Part shown: positions 1-5,717 of the stretch, piece by piece | Numbering within the stretch: position 1 is the first letter of the stretch | How the letters are laid out: each line of letters starts with the position of its first letter | Source of the DNA: Kiloniellaceae bacterium | Lineage (GTDB): Bacteria > Pseudomonadota > Alphaproteobacteria > Kiloniellales > Kiloniellaceae | NCBI GenBank assembly: GCA_021776195.1 | Contig: JAJFGK010000117.1 | Span: forward strand, 1-6,806 | Length of the DNA stretch: 6,806 nt | Direction of reading: 5' to 3' | Position numbers and translations under genes: made by a program | Notes under the pieces: generated by a model | Seen by the model: only the letters and a program-made list of their open reading frames with translations | Told to the model about the DNA's origin: nothing | Database searches by the model: none

Positions 1-176
1 CCTGCGAATACCGCGACCGCGACCTGGGCGGCTGCCGCTGCCAGGCCTTCGCCTTGACCGGCGACGCCGCGGCGACCGACCCGGTCTGCGCCCTCTCGCC
101 GCACCACGACGGCCTGGTCGCCGCCGCAAAGGCCGGCGCCGCGGAACAGCTCGACGATTTTACCTTCCGGCGCTGA
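1..176 (+). CDS. pqqE: PqqE, PQQ biosynthesis radical SAM/SPASM protein (C-terminal fragment)
   Basis: This is the last 57 codons of a gene that begins upstream of the window; the reading frame runs from base 3 to a TGA at 174-176. PqqE is the cytosolic radical-SAM enzyme that, with the chaperone PqqD, makes the Glu-Tyr carbon-carbon crosslink in the PqqA precursor, the first committed step of PQQ synthesis. The visible tail has the family's distinctive Cys-rich pattern: C1, then RDLGGCRCQAF (C11 and C13), LTGD, and TDPVC (C29) followed by LSPHH. Cysteines in this SPASM region bind the auxiliary iron-sulfur clusters in characterised PqqE proteins. The radical-SAM CX3CX2C motif lies outside the window. 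The gene converges on the minus-strand ABC operon with only 7 bp between the two stop codons, so no dedicated intrinsic terminator fits there. The call rests on pattern recognition of the C-terminal motif and is very likely. Confidence 0.93.
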   Translation, partial: CEYRDRDLGGCRCQAFALTGDAAATDPVCALSPHHDGLVAAAKAGAAEQLDDFTFRR

Positions 177-183
177 GGGACCG

Positions 184-909
184 TCATCCCCGGCAGAGTC
201 GATCCCGCCAGACTTCGATCAGGGCCGGGTCGTGGCGTTCGTCCGGCGAGAGGCCAATTCTGTCATCGCGGGCAACGCTGGCCGGCCGGCCCGCCAGCGT
301 CACGAGCCGCTGCCCGAGGAACAGCGCTTCGCGGCTGTCATGGGTGACAAAAAGCACCGTCGTCGGCTTGTCCCGCCAGATCCCGAGCAAGAGCTCGCGC
401 AGGCCTCCGGCGGTGTCCTCGTCGAGCGACACGAAAGGCTCGTCCATCAACAAGACATCCGGCTGGATGACCAGGGCGCGCGCCAGGGCGACCCGGCGGC
501 TCATACCCAGGGAAAGGCTCTTGGGATAGCTGTCGCCATAGGCCTCCAGGCCCATGGCTTGGAGGTACCTGGCGTCGAGGTCTTGGGATACCTGGTCCGG
601 CGACATCACCAAACGAAGGTTCTCCCGCACGCTGCGCCAGGGCAGCAGGGCCGGGTTTTGAAAGACGTAGCCGATCGCAGGTAAAGCCTGCCCCGCGCGG
701 GCGGGCCACAGGATCCGGCCCTCGAAATCCCGGTCGAGCCCGGCCACGATGTTGAGCAGGGTCGTCTTGCCGCAGCCCGACGGCCCGAGGAGACAGACGA
801 ACTCGCCACTGCTGATCTTGAGCTCGACGTCCCGCAGGACCTCGTGGGCGGCACCGCCGCCTTGCGCGGCAAAGGCCTTGCGCCGAATCTCGATCGTCAA
901 GCTCGCCAT
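184..909 (-). CDS. ABC transporter ATP-binding protein, SsuB/TauB-like, PQQ-cluster associated
   Basis: This 241-residue cytoplasmic ATPase should power the adjacent importer. The full nucleotide-binding core is present: Walker A GPSGCGKTT (42-50), Q-loop glutamine in YVFQNP (Q84), signature region (about 131-136), Walker B DVLLMDEP (151-158), D-loop SLDE (161-164) and the switch histidine in FVTHD (H190). The length and the YVFQ/LLPWRSV segment fit the nitrate/sulfonate/taurine (NitT/TauT) class. The signature reads LSLGM rather than LSGGQ, with a bulky residue replacing the second conserved position; an active ATPase is still likely because every other motif is intact. The ATG at 909 follows the permease stop by 2 bp. 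An in-frame ATG at 933 would overlap the permease by 22 bp, and neither start has a strong Shine-Dalgarno site, so translation is probably coupled. The same frame stays open far upstream through the permease gene, but that stretch has no ABC features. It is the last gene of its operon. Confidence 0.9.
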   Translation of the reverse strand: MASLTIEIRRKAFAAQGGGAAHEVLRDVELKISSGEFVCLLGPSGCGKTTLLNIVAGLDRDFEGRILWPARAGQALPAIGYVFQNPALLPWRSVRENLRLVMSPDQVSQDLDARYLQAMGLEAYGDSYPKSLSLGMSRRVALARALVIQPDVLLMDEPFVSLDEDTAGGLRELLLGIWRDKPTTVLFVTHDSREALFLGQRLVTLAGRPASVARDDRIGLSPDERHDPALIEVWRDRLCRG

Positions 910-911
910 CG

Positions 912-1673
912 TCAGGTCCGAGCCGGACGCCATCGATTGGCGTGGCGTTCCCAGGGGTTGAAAAGGCAAAGCTCGATGGCCTGCACGACAAGAACGAAGG
1001 CCACCGTGTAGGCGAGAATGCTGGGCACGTCGAAAAACTGGAAAAAGAGGTGCAGCTGGAACCCGACGCCATTGCTGCGTCCCAACAGCTCGACCACCAG
1101 CACGATTTTCCACACCAGCGCCAGCCCCGAGCGGGCGGAGGCGGCAAAGAAGGGCGCAAGCTGCGGCAGGATCACGTGACGCAGGGTCTTCCAACGGCCC
1201 AGCCGATAGACCTGCGCCAGATCCAGGTACTGCCGGTCCAACGCGCGGGCGCCTTCGCGCAGGGTCACGGCGACGTTGGGAATCTTGTTGACGGCCACCG
1301 CCAGCACGGCGGCGGCCTCGGTCAGGCCGAACCAGATGTAACAGAGGACGATGGTGACCAGGGCCGGCACGTTGAGAAACAGGATCAGCCAGGAATCGAA
1401 CCAGCTGTCGAGGCGTCCCACACGCCCCATGGCCAGCCCGATGGCCGAGCCGATGATCATCGCCAAGACGAAACTGACGACGACCCGCGCCAGGGTGATG
1501 CCCACATGATAGGGCAATTCGCCGCTTGTCAGTCCGGTCCAAAAGACGCCGAGGACCGCAAGCGGACCGGGCAGGACCCGGCTGTCGACCGCCGCCGCGA
1601 GGAGAGCCCAGATGACAACAAAAGCAGCGAGGGAGGCAATCCTGACGAAACCGCGTGTAACGTGATCGTTCAT
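912..1673 (-). CDS. ABC transporter permease, SsuC/TauC-like (BPD_transp_1 type)
   Basis: This 253-residue inner-membrane protein is the channel subunit of the importer. Hydrophobic segments lie at about 10-29, 57-83, 92-113, 119-137, 174-196 and 217-238, giving roughly six membrane spans. The cytoplasmic coupling (EAA) loop is recognisable at about 151-170: DLAQVYRLGRWKTLRHVILP, with the invariant Gly and the terminal I-LP of the family. A loop of this kind docks on the ATPase encoded just downstream. Length and architecture match NitT/TauT permeases. The chosen ATG at 1673 lies 15 bp after the binding-protein stop; there is no clear Shine-Dalgarno sequence, so coupling is plausible. The gene sits between the binding protein and the ATPase, the usual order for this transporter class. 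The substrate cannot be inferred from the permease. Confidence 0.9.
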   Translation of the reverse strand: MNDHVTRGFVRIASLAAFVVIWALLAAAVDSRVLPGPLAVLGVFWTGLTSGELPYHVGITLARVVVSFVLAMIIGSAIGLAMGRVGRLDSWFDSWLILFLNVPALVTIVLCYIWFGLTEAAAVLAVAVNKIPNVAVTLREGARALDRQYLDLAQVYRLGRWKTLRHVILPQLAPFFAASARSGLALVWKIVLVVELLGRSNGVGFQLHLFFQFFDVPSILAYTVAFVLVVQAIELCLFNPWERHANRWRPART

Positions 1674-1688
1674 CGGGTGGGATGCGTC

Positions 1689-2696
1689 TCAAGGGCGCCA
1701 GAAAACATCCGGGTCGAACCGGGTGCCGGGTCCCAAGAGCTTCTCGCCACCCGCGCTCGCCAGGAGCTCATAGAGCTTACCCGCCTTCTCCAGCTCCGCC
1801 CCGCCGGGGCCGACGGGGATTCCCGCCCGGTATCCGGCCTTCAAGGCCTCGAACTCCTCGTCCGAACCCGCCTTCATGATCGGCCGCAATCGCCGCCACT
1901 CGCTGTTCGAGCCCGCAAGCAAGCCATTGACCTTGGCAACCGCCCCGAAGAAGGCGCGAAGGGTCTTTTCTTTCTCGTCGATCGAACGGGTTCGAAACAG
2001 GTAGCCGATCAGGGAGGGCCGCCCGCCGATATCCAGGTCCGCCAACAGGTCCGAGACACCGAAATGCCGGTCAAACCCCTGGGCCTCCAGCCGCGCCGCA
2101 TAGGGCCAGAAGGTTAGCACCGCATCCAGTTGCCCGGCGCGGAGCTGCTCGTTGAGCAGGGGCGGCGCGGCATAGACGACCTCGGCGGCGGTGGCGATGT
2201 CGAAGTCCATGCGGCTCTCCGCCCAGTGGCGCAGGATCAGCCAGCTTTTGTCGACCGGCCCGCCGGCCACCCCGACCCGCCGACCCGAAAGGCCGCGCAG
2301 GTCGGCGATCTCCAGTCCTCGACGCAGCATCAAAGCGCCAAGGGCCGTCGAGTAGGGCACGAAGGCCACCTCCAGTCCGGCGGCCCGCTGGCGCAGGGCC
2401 CAGATCCAATCGGTGACGATCAGGTCGACCTCGCCGGCCTGCAGCGCGACAGCCACGGCATTCTTGCTGGCAAGCGGGAGAACCTCGAGGTCGAACCCGG
2501 CGTCGCTATCGAATCCATGGGTCTTCAAGGTATCGAGCTGCCAGTTGACGGTGCCGAACTTGAGGACCGCGACACGCAGCGTCTCGCCGCTCTGCGCCGC
2601 CGGAAGCGCCGCGAAGCCGCTGACCAGAAGCGCGACAAGAAATCCCGCCGCCAGCGCGGCGGACCGCCCAAGGTCCCTGCCGCCCCGCGTCCTCAT
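1689..2696 (-). CDS. ABC transporter periplasmic substrate-binding protein, SsuA/TauA/NMT1-like
   Basis: This 335-residue secreted binding protein is the ligand-capturing subunit of the importer. Residues 1-34 form a signal peptide: basic MRTRGGR, a hydrophobic core at about 12-30, and a probable cut after LPAA. The mature protein shows NMT1/SsuA-type features: an opening strand RVAVLKFGTVNWQ (41-53), then ALQAGEVDLIVTDW (84-97), the domain-crossover region LRGLSGRRVGVAGGPVDKSW (133-152), and LRAGQLDAVLTFWPYAARL (185-203), where the binding cleft usually lies. No lipobox is seen, so it should be soluble in the periplasm. Its ATG overlaps the stop of the upstream DUF3280-type gene in an ATGA. 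Proteins of this class bind sulfonates, nitrate, pyrimidine precursors and similar small ligands. Given the neighbours I infer a ligand linked to PQQ-dependent oxidation, but the sequence does not say which. Confidence 0.87.
   Translation of the reverse strand: MRTRGGRDLGRSAALAAGFLVALLVSGFAALPAAQSGETLRVAVLKFGTVNWQLDTLKTHGFDSDAGFDLEVLPLASKNAVAVALQAGEVDLIVTDWIWALRQRAAGLEVAFVPYSTALGALMLRRGLEIADLRGLSGRRVGVAGGPVDKSWLILRHWAESRMDFDIATAAEVVYAAPPLLNEQLRAGQLDAVLTFWPYAARLEAQGFDRHFGVSDLLADLDIGGRPSLIGYLFRTRSIDEKEKTLRAFFGAVAKVNGLLAGSNSEWRRLRPIMKAGSDEEFEALKAGYRAGIPVGPGGAELEKAGKLYELLASAGGEKLLGPGTRFDPDVFWRP
2693..2696 (-). promoter_or_regulatory. ATGA stop/start overlap (translational coupling)
   Basis: On the minus strand the bases ATGA contain both the start codon of the binding protein (2696-2694) and the TGA stop of the DUF3280-type gene (2695-2693). 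An AAGGA directly abuts the ATG, too close to work as a normal Shine-Dalgarno site, so re-initiation by the terminating ribosome is the likely mode. This implies similar amounts of the two secreted products. Confidence 0.75.
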
Positions 2697-3265
2697 TCCT
2701 TGAGGAAACGATTGCGCACGAGCCAGGAGGTGCCCCGCGACCAGGACTGGTCGGTGTTGCCACGGATATCCGCGCTCATCACGCGCAAAAGCTCGCCGCT
2801 CGTCGCATCCCGGAGATAGATATTGATGTTCAATATCAGGTTGCTGACCTTTTGAACCACGCCGGTCAGCGCCAATTCGGCCTTGGCGCCGCGCGCAATG
2901 GCCGCCTCGCAGCCGTTGCAGCCGTGCAGATGACCGACCTCCTCGATCGCCTGTGCGGCGGAAGCAAGATCGACCACGCGGTAGCGCCCGGATTCCGCCA
3001 GCTTCTCGCGGACGAGATTGCTGACCAGCGCCAGACGCTGGCTTTCCTCGGCGCTGATGCCCTGCACTTCGCCTTCGAGGCTGGTGTCCAGCAACTCAAA
3101 GTCGAACACGGCAATTGCCGCTGGCTCGGCCGCCTTCAGCCCCACCGCCGGCGCCAAGACCCCCAAGGCCAGCGCGCAGACCAACAGGGCGCCACGACCC
3201 GGCGCCGGATGGACAGATTTCAGCCCCGGAACAGGCCCGAAGCCGTCGCGCTTGGCTCTTTGCAA
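2693..3265 (-). CDS. DUF3280 (DUF2380)-type secreted protein, PQQ-cluster associated
   Basis: This is a protein of unknown function, 190 residues from the preferred start. It has a basic N-terminus and a hydrophobic segment at about 26-42 ending in LKAAEP, consistent with a signal peptide and periplasmic location. The mature part begins IAVFDFELLDTSLEGE (51-66), followed by GRYRVVDL (93-100), a conserved-looking CNGC pair (C116, C119), GVVQKVSNLILNINIYLRD (135-153) and DIRGNTDQSWSRG (166-178). I recall this pattern from DUF3280-type proteins encoded near quinoprotein dehydrogenases; the function is not known. I chose the TTG at 3265 because GGGAGG (3278-3273) sits 7 nt upstream. A GTG at 3280 would add five residues but has only weak upstream AG-rich sequence, and an in-frame TAG at 3298-3296 excludes anything longer. 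It is the first gene of the minus-strand operon. The Cys pair could form a disulfide or bind metal, which is an inference. Confidence 0.82.
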   Translation of the reverse strand: MQRAKRDGFGPVPGLKSVHPAPGRGALLVCALALGVLAPAVGLKAAEPAAIAVFDFELLDTSLEGEVQGISAEESQRLALVSNLVREKLAESGRYRVVDLASAAQAIEEVGHLHGCNGCEAAIARGAKAELALTGVVQKVSNLILNINIYLRDATSGELLRVMSADIRGNTDQSWSRGTSWLVRNRFLKE

Positions 3266-3272
3266 GCCTTTG

Positions 3273-3278
3273 CCTCCC
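3273..3278 (-). promoter_or_regulatory. Shine-Dalgarno site that favours a TTG start
   Basis: The minus strand reads GGGAGG here, 7 nt before an in-frame TTG at 3265-3263. This spacing is near ideal. It supports TTG over the slightly longer GTG at 3280, whose start codon would overlap this motif. Confidence 0.6.
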
Positions 3279-3280
3279 AC

Positions 3281-3442
3281 CCGTTTCGATCTGCTCTAGG
3301 GACAAAAGTGGCCGCCCGCAATTGTCAAATAGTCCAATCCGGCCGGACGGCCACAGCCTTTAGGCGATTGGGCTTCCATGCTAATTTTGCTGGAAGGAAT
3401 GTCGCGGATCTGCAAAACGCGACCCATTGGGGCGAGGCGAGA
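3281..3442. promoter_or_regulatory. Divergent intergenic region with promoter-like and operator-like elements
   Basis: This region separates two divergent operons, so it must hold at least two promoters. On the minus strand a perfect TTGACA occurs at 3328-3323; a 17-nt spacer would end at TTGTCC, which is a poor -10. On the plus strand TTGTCA covers 3322-3327, but no good -10 follows, and CTAATT at 3381-3386 is only a weak -10 candidate. A 7-bp inverted repeat GTGGCCG/CGGCCAC (3308-3314 and 3348-3354) brackets these hexamers with a 33-bp spacer, and CCGGCCGG (3339-3346) is a perfect palindrome. A small hairpin lies at 3373-3396. The layout would allow shared regulation of both operons. No factor-specific motif is recognised. 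Confidence 0.45.
3373..3396 (+). repeat. Inverted repeat in the leader of the plus-strand operon
   Basis: CTTCCA (3373-3378) and TGGAAG (3391-3396) are perfect inverted arms. A further GC/GC pair, after a single bulged T, leaves an AT-rich loop TAATTTT. It lies 46 bp before the ATG at 3443, so it may be an operator or a 5'-leader hairpin. There is no downstream T-run, so it is not a standard terminator. Confidence 0.4.
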
Positions 3443-4687
3443 ATGGTGCTGCAAGGACGCCGCCCCTCGAACGGCGGCGGTCAAAAGGCGGGAAAGCGCG
3501 GCAGCGCCACCGGCAGAGTGCTGGCGGGCCTTTGCTTCGTCATGGCCCTGTTTGTCGGCGCTTCGACGGGCCAGGCCGTCGAGACCCGGGTCATTTCCAT
3601 CGCCTACATCAGTCAGGAAATCGAGGCCCTGCCGCGCATATCGAACCTCGATATCCCGCCCGAGGACGGGGGGATCGCCGGGGGTCTTTTGTCGATCGCC
3701 GACAACAACACGACCGGGCGCTTCCTCAATCAAGAATTCAGGTTGGAGACCGTGAGTGTCCCGCCGGACGGCGAATTTCTCGCCGCCTTTCAGGCCCTTC
3801 TGGCCGAGGGCTTTCAACTGATCGTTCTGAACGTGCCCGCCGAAGCGCTGCTCGCGGCGGCGGACGCCGCCATGGGCCGCGAGGTCCTGCTGTTCAATGC
3901 CGGGGCGCCCGACGACCGCCTGCGCGACAGCGACTGCCGCGACAACGTGATGCATATCGCGCCCAGCCGGGCCATGCTGGCCGACGCCCTGGCCCAGTAC
4001 CTGGCCTCAAAGCGATGGCACGATTGGTTCCTGGTTGTCGGCCGGCGCGACGGCGACCAGCTCTTCGCCGCCGCGCTGCGCCGCGCCGCCAAGCGCTTCG
4101 GCGCCAAAATCGTCGAGGAGCGCGCCTGGGACTACGGCCCCGATGCCAGGCGAACCGCCCAGTCTGTGGTGCCTGTCTTCACCCAGGGCGTCGATTACGA
4201 CGTGCTGATCGTGGCCGACGAGGTCGGCGAGTTCGGCGAGTACCTCGCCTACCGCACCTGGGAGCCCCGGCCGGTCGCCGGCACCCAGGGGCTGGTGCCG
4301 ACCACCTGGCACCGGACCCACGAACAGTGGGGCGCCGCCCAATTGCAGAGCCGGTTCCTCAAGCAGTTCGGGCGGCACATGACGCCGCTCGATTACCAGG
4401 TCTGGGCGCCCATCCGCGCCATCGGCGAAGGTGCCACCCGCGGCGCCTCGGCCGATTTTGCCGGTATCCGCGATTACCTTCGGCGGCCCGAGTTCGAGCT
4501 TGCCGGTTTCAAGGGCCAGAAACTGACCTTCCGCCGCTGGAACTGGCAGCTTCGCCAACCGATCCTCCTGGCCGCCGCGCGGGCGCTCGTCTCGGTCTCG
4601 CCGCAGGAGGGTTTTCTGCATCCCGGATCGCTGCTCGATACCCTGGGCTGGGACCAGGGCGAATCTGCCTGCCGCGTGGCGCCATGA
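3443..4687 (+). CDS. ABC transporter substrate-binding protein, PQQ-dependent alcohol dehydrogenase system (branched-chain-type fold)
   Basis: This 414-residue exported binding protein matches my recall of the TIGR03863-like family found beside PQQ-dependent alcohol dehydrogenases. It has a long basic N-region (residues 1-25), a hydrophobic core at about 26-40 and a likely cut after GQA (45). The mature protein opens ISIAYISQE (51-59), lacks a lipobox, and has the two-lobe layout of Leu/Ile/Val-type binding proteins, with strands VLLFNAG (148-154), WFLVVGRRDGDQLFAAALRR (195-214) and YDVLIVADE (252-260). The C-terminal signature GQKLTFRRWNWQLRQPILLA (358-377), then FLHPGSLLDTLGWD (391-404), is characteristic of the family as I know it. 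C165 and C410 could form a disulfide. The ATG at 3443 has GAGG at 3434-3437, 5 nt upstream. The frame is open back to 2852, but that part lies over the opposite-strand gene. It starts the plus-strand operon. No cognate permease or ATPase follows in the window. Confidence 0.88.
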   Translation: MVLQGRRPSNGGGQKAGKRGSATGRVLAGLCFVMALFVGASTGQAVETRVISIAYISQEIEALPRISNLDIPPEDGGIAGGLLSIADNNTTGRFLNQEFRLETVSVPPDGEFLAAFQALLAEGFQLIVLNVPAEALLAAADAAMGREVLLFNAGAPDDRLRDSDCRDNVMHIAPSRAMLADALAQYLASKRWHDWFLVVGRRDGDQLFAAALRRAAKRFGAKIVEERAWDYGPDARRTAQSVVPVFTQGVDYDVLIVADEVGEFGEYLAYRTWEPRPVAGTQGLVPTTWHRTHEQWGAAQLQSRFLKQFGRHMTPLDYQVWAPIRAIGEGATRGASADFAGIRDYLRRPEFELAGFKGQKLTFRRWNWQLRQPILLAAARALVSVSPQEGFLHPGSLLDTLGWDQGESACRVAP

Positions 4688-4703
4688 GAAACGGACCTGA
4701 AAA

Positions 4704-4710
4704 GAGGAGG
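4704..4710 (+). promoter_or_regulatory. Strong Shine-Dalgarno site for the beta-propeller gene
   Basis: GAGGAGG lies 8 nt before the ATG at 4719, within a 31-bp gap after the binding-protein stop. A second purine run, AGAGGA, directly abuts the ATG. This is the strongest ribosome binding site in the window and suggests the propeller is made at a high level. Confidence 0.65.
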
Positions 4711-4718
4711 ACAGAGGA

Positions 4719-5702
4719 ATGAGGCTCGGCCCACGCACCAGCGCGATACTGCTAGGGGCGGCGCTGCAGTTCGCGGCGGTCACCGCGGCGCAGGCCTACA
4801 CCGTTTATGTGTCCAACGAGAAGGACAACTCGATCTCGGTGATCGACAGCGAAACCCTGGAGGTCGTCGACACCATAAAAGTCGGCCAGCGGCCGCGCGG
4901 CATCACCATCACCAAGGATGGGCGCCACCTGCTGGTCTGCGCCAGCGACGACGACACCGTGCAGGTGATCGACAGGGCCACGAAACAGATCGTCAAGCAG
5001 CTCCCGTCCGGGCCCGACCCGGAGCTTTTCATCCTGCACCCCTCGGGCAACCCGCTCTACATCGCCAACGAGGACGACAACCTGGTCACGGTCGTCGATA
5101 TCGAGAAGAACAAGGTGCTGGCGGAAATCCCGGTCGGTGTGGAACCGGAGGGCATGGGCCTCAGCCCTGACGGCAAGGTGTTGGTCAACACCTCGGAAAC
5201 AACCAACATGGCCCACTTCATCGACACCACGACCTATGAGGTTTTCGACAGCGTCCTGGTCGACAGCCGTCCCCGCTTCGCCGAGTTCTCGGCCGACGGC
5301 AAGCAGCTCTGGGTCTCTTCCGAAATCGGCGGAACCGTGACGGTGATCGATCCCGCCAGTCGGCAGAAGATCAAAGTGATCGGCTTCGAGATCACCGGGG
5401 TGCGGAGCGAAGCCATTCAGCCGGTCGGCGTGCGCATGACCAAGGACGGTCAGCGGGCCTTCGTGGCCCTGGGGCCGTCAAATCGCATCGCGGTGGTGAA
5501 CACCCAGAGCTTCGAGGTGGAGAAGTATCTGCTGGTCGGCCAGCGGGTCTGGCAACTGGCCTTCACGCCCGATGGCAAGCTGCTCTTCACCACCAACGGG
5601 GTCAGCAACGACGTGTCGGTGATCGATGTCGAAAAACGCAAGGTGATCAAATCCATCGCCGTCGGCCGCTTCCCCTGGGGCGTGGTGATCGCCGAGGATT
5701 GA
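4719..5702 (+). CDS. PQQ-dependent catabolism-associated beta-propeller protein (YVTN repeats)
   Basis: This 327-residue secreted protein is predicted to fold as a seven-bladed propeller, matching my recall of the TIGR03866-like family that accompanies PQQ-dependent dehydrogenases. The signal peptide spans 1-26, with a cut after AQA. Seven repeats of the YVSN/..VSVID type are visible, centred on residues 30-43, 73-85, 114-127, 156-169, 198-211, 248-261 and 290-303. Each is followed by strands of the type KVIxxIxVGxxPxGxxxxxDGKxL. Several inter-strand turns are acidic: NEKDN (33-37), SDDDT (76-80) and NEDDN (117-121). No catalytic residues, haem motif or PQQ-binding tryptophan-docking motif is apparent, so a binding or scaffolding role in the periplasm is more likely than an enzyme. 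The start is fixed by GAGGAGG 8 nt upstream. It lies 31 bp after the binding protein and 15 bp before the next gene, consistent with one operon. Confidence 0.92.
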   Translation: MRLGPRTSAILLGAALQFAAVTAAQAYTVYVSNEKDNSISVIDSETLEVVDTIKVGQRPRGITITKDGRHLLVCASDDDTVQVIDRATKQIVKQLPSGPDPELFILHPSGNPLYIANEDDNLVTVVDIEKNKVLAEIPVGVEPEGMGLSPDGKVLVNTSETTNMAHFIDTTTYEVFDSVLVDSRPRFAEFSADGKQLWVSSEIGGTVTVIDPASRQKIKVIGFEITGVRSEAIQPVGVRMTKDGQRAFVALGPSNRIAVVNTQSFEVEKYLLVGQRVWQLAFTPDGKLLFTTNGVSNDVSVIDVEKRKVIKSIAVGRFPWGVVIAED

Positions 5703-5717
5703 TTCGAAGGACCATCG

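Noticed and set aside
910..1692. N-terminal extension of the ATPase frame through the permease gene, as if a 502-residue fusion protein.
   Set aside because: The extension is Arg/Gly/Pro-rich with no domain, while the overlapping frame encodes a clear membrane permease with an EAA loop. The ATPase begins at its own ATG at 909 (or 933).
942..2117. Long open frame (391 codons) on the plus strand.
   Set aside because: It lies opposite the permease and binding-protein genes, its translation is Gly/Gln/Asp/Arg-rich with no family features, and it has no ribosome binding site. It is a GC-driven antisense shadow.
2852..3442. N-terminal extension of the binding-protein frame to give 611 residues.
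   Set aside because: It overlaps the opposite-strand DUF3280-type gene and the divergent promoter region. The ATG at 3443 has a Shine-Dalgarno site and is followed directly by a signal peptide.
3427..4722. A 431-codon plus-strand frame overlapping the binding-protein gene.
   Set aside because: Its translation is Arg/Gly/Pro-rich low-complexity sequence, the typical +1/+2 frame shadow of a GC-rich gene.
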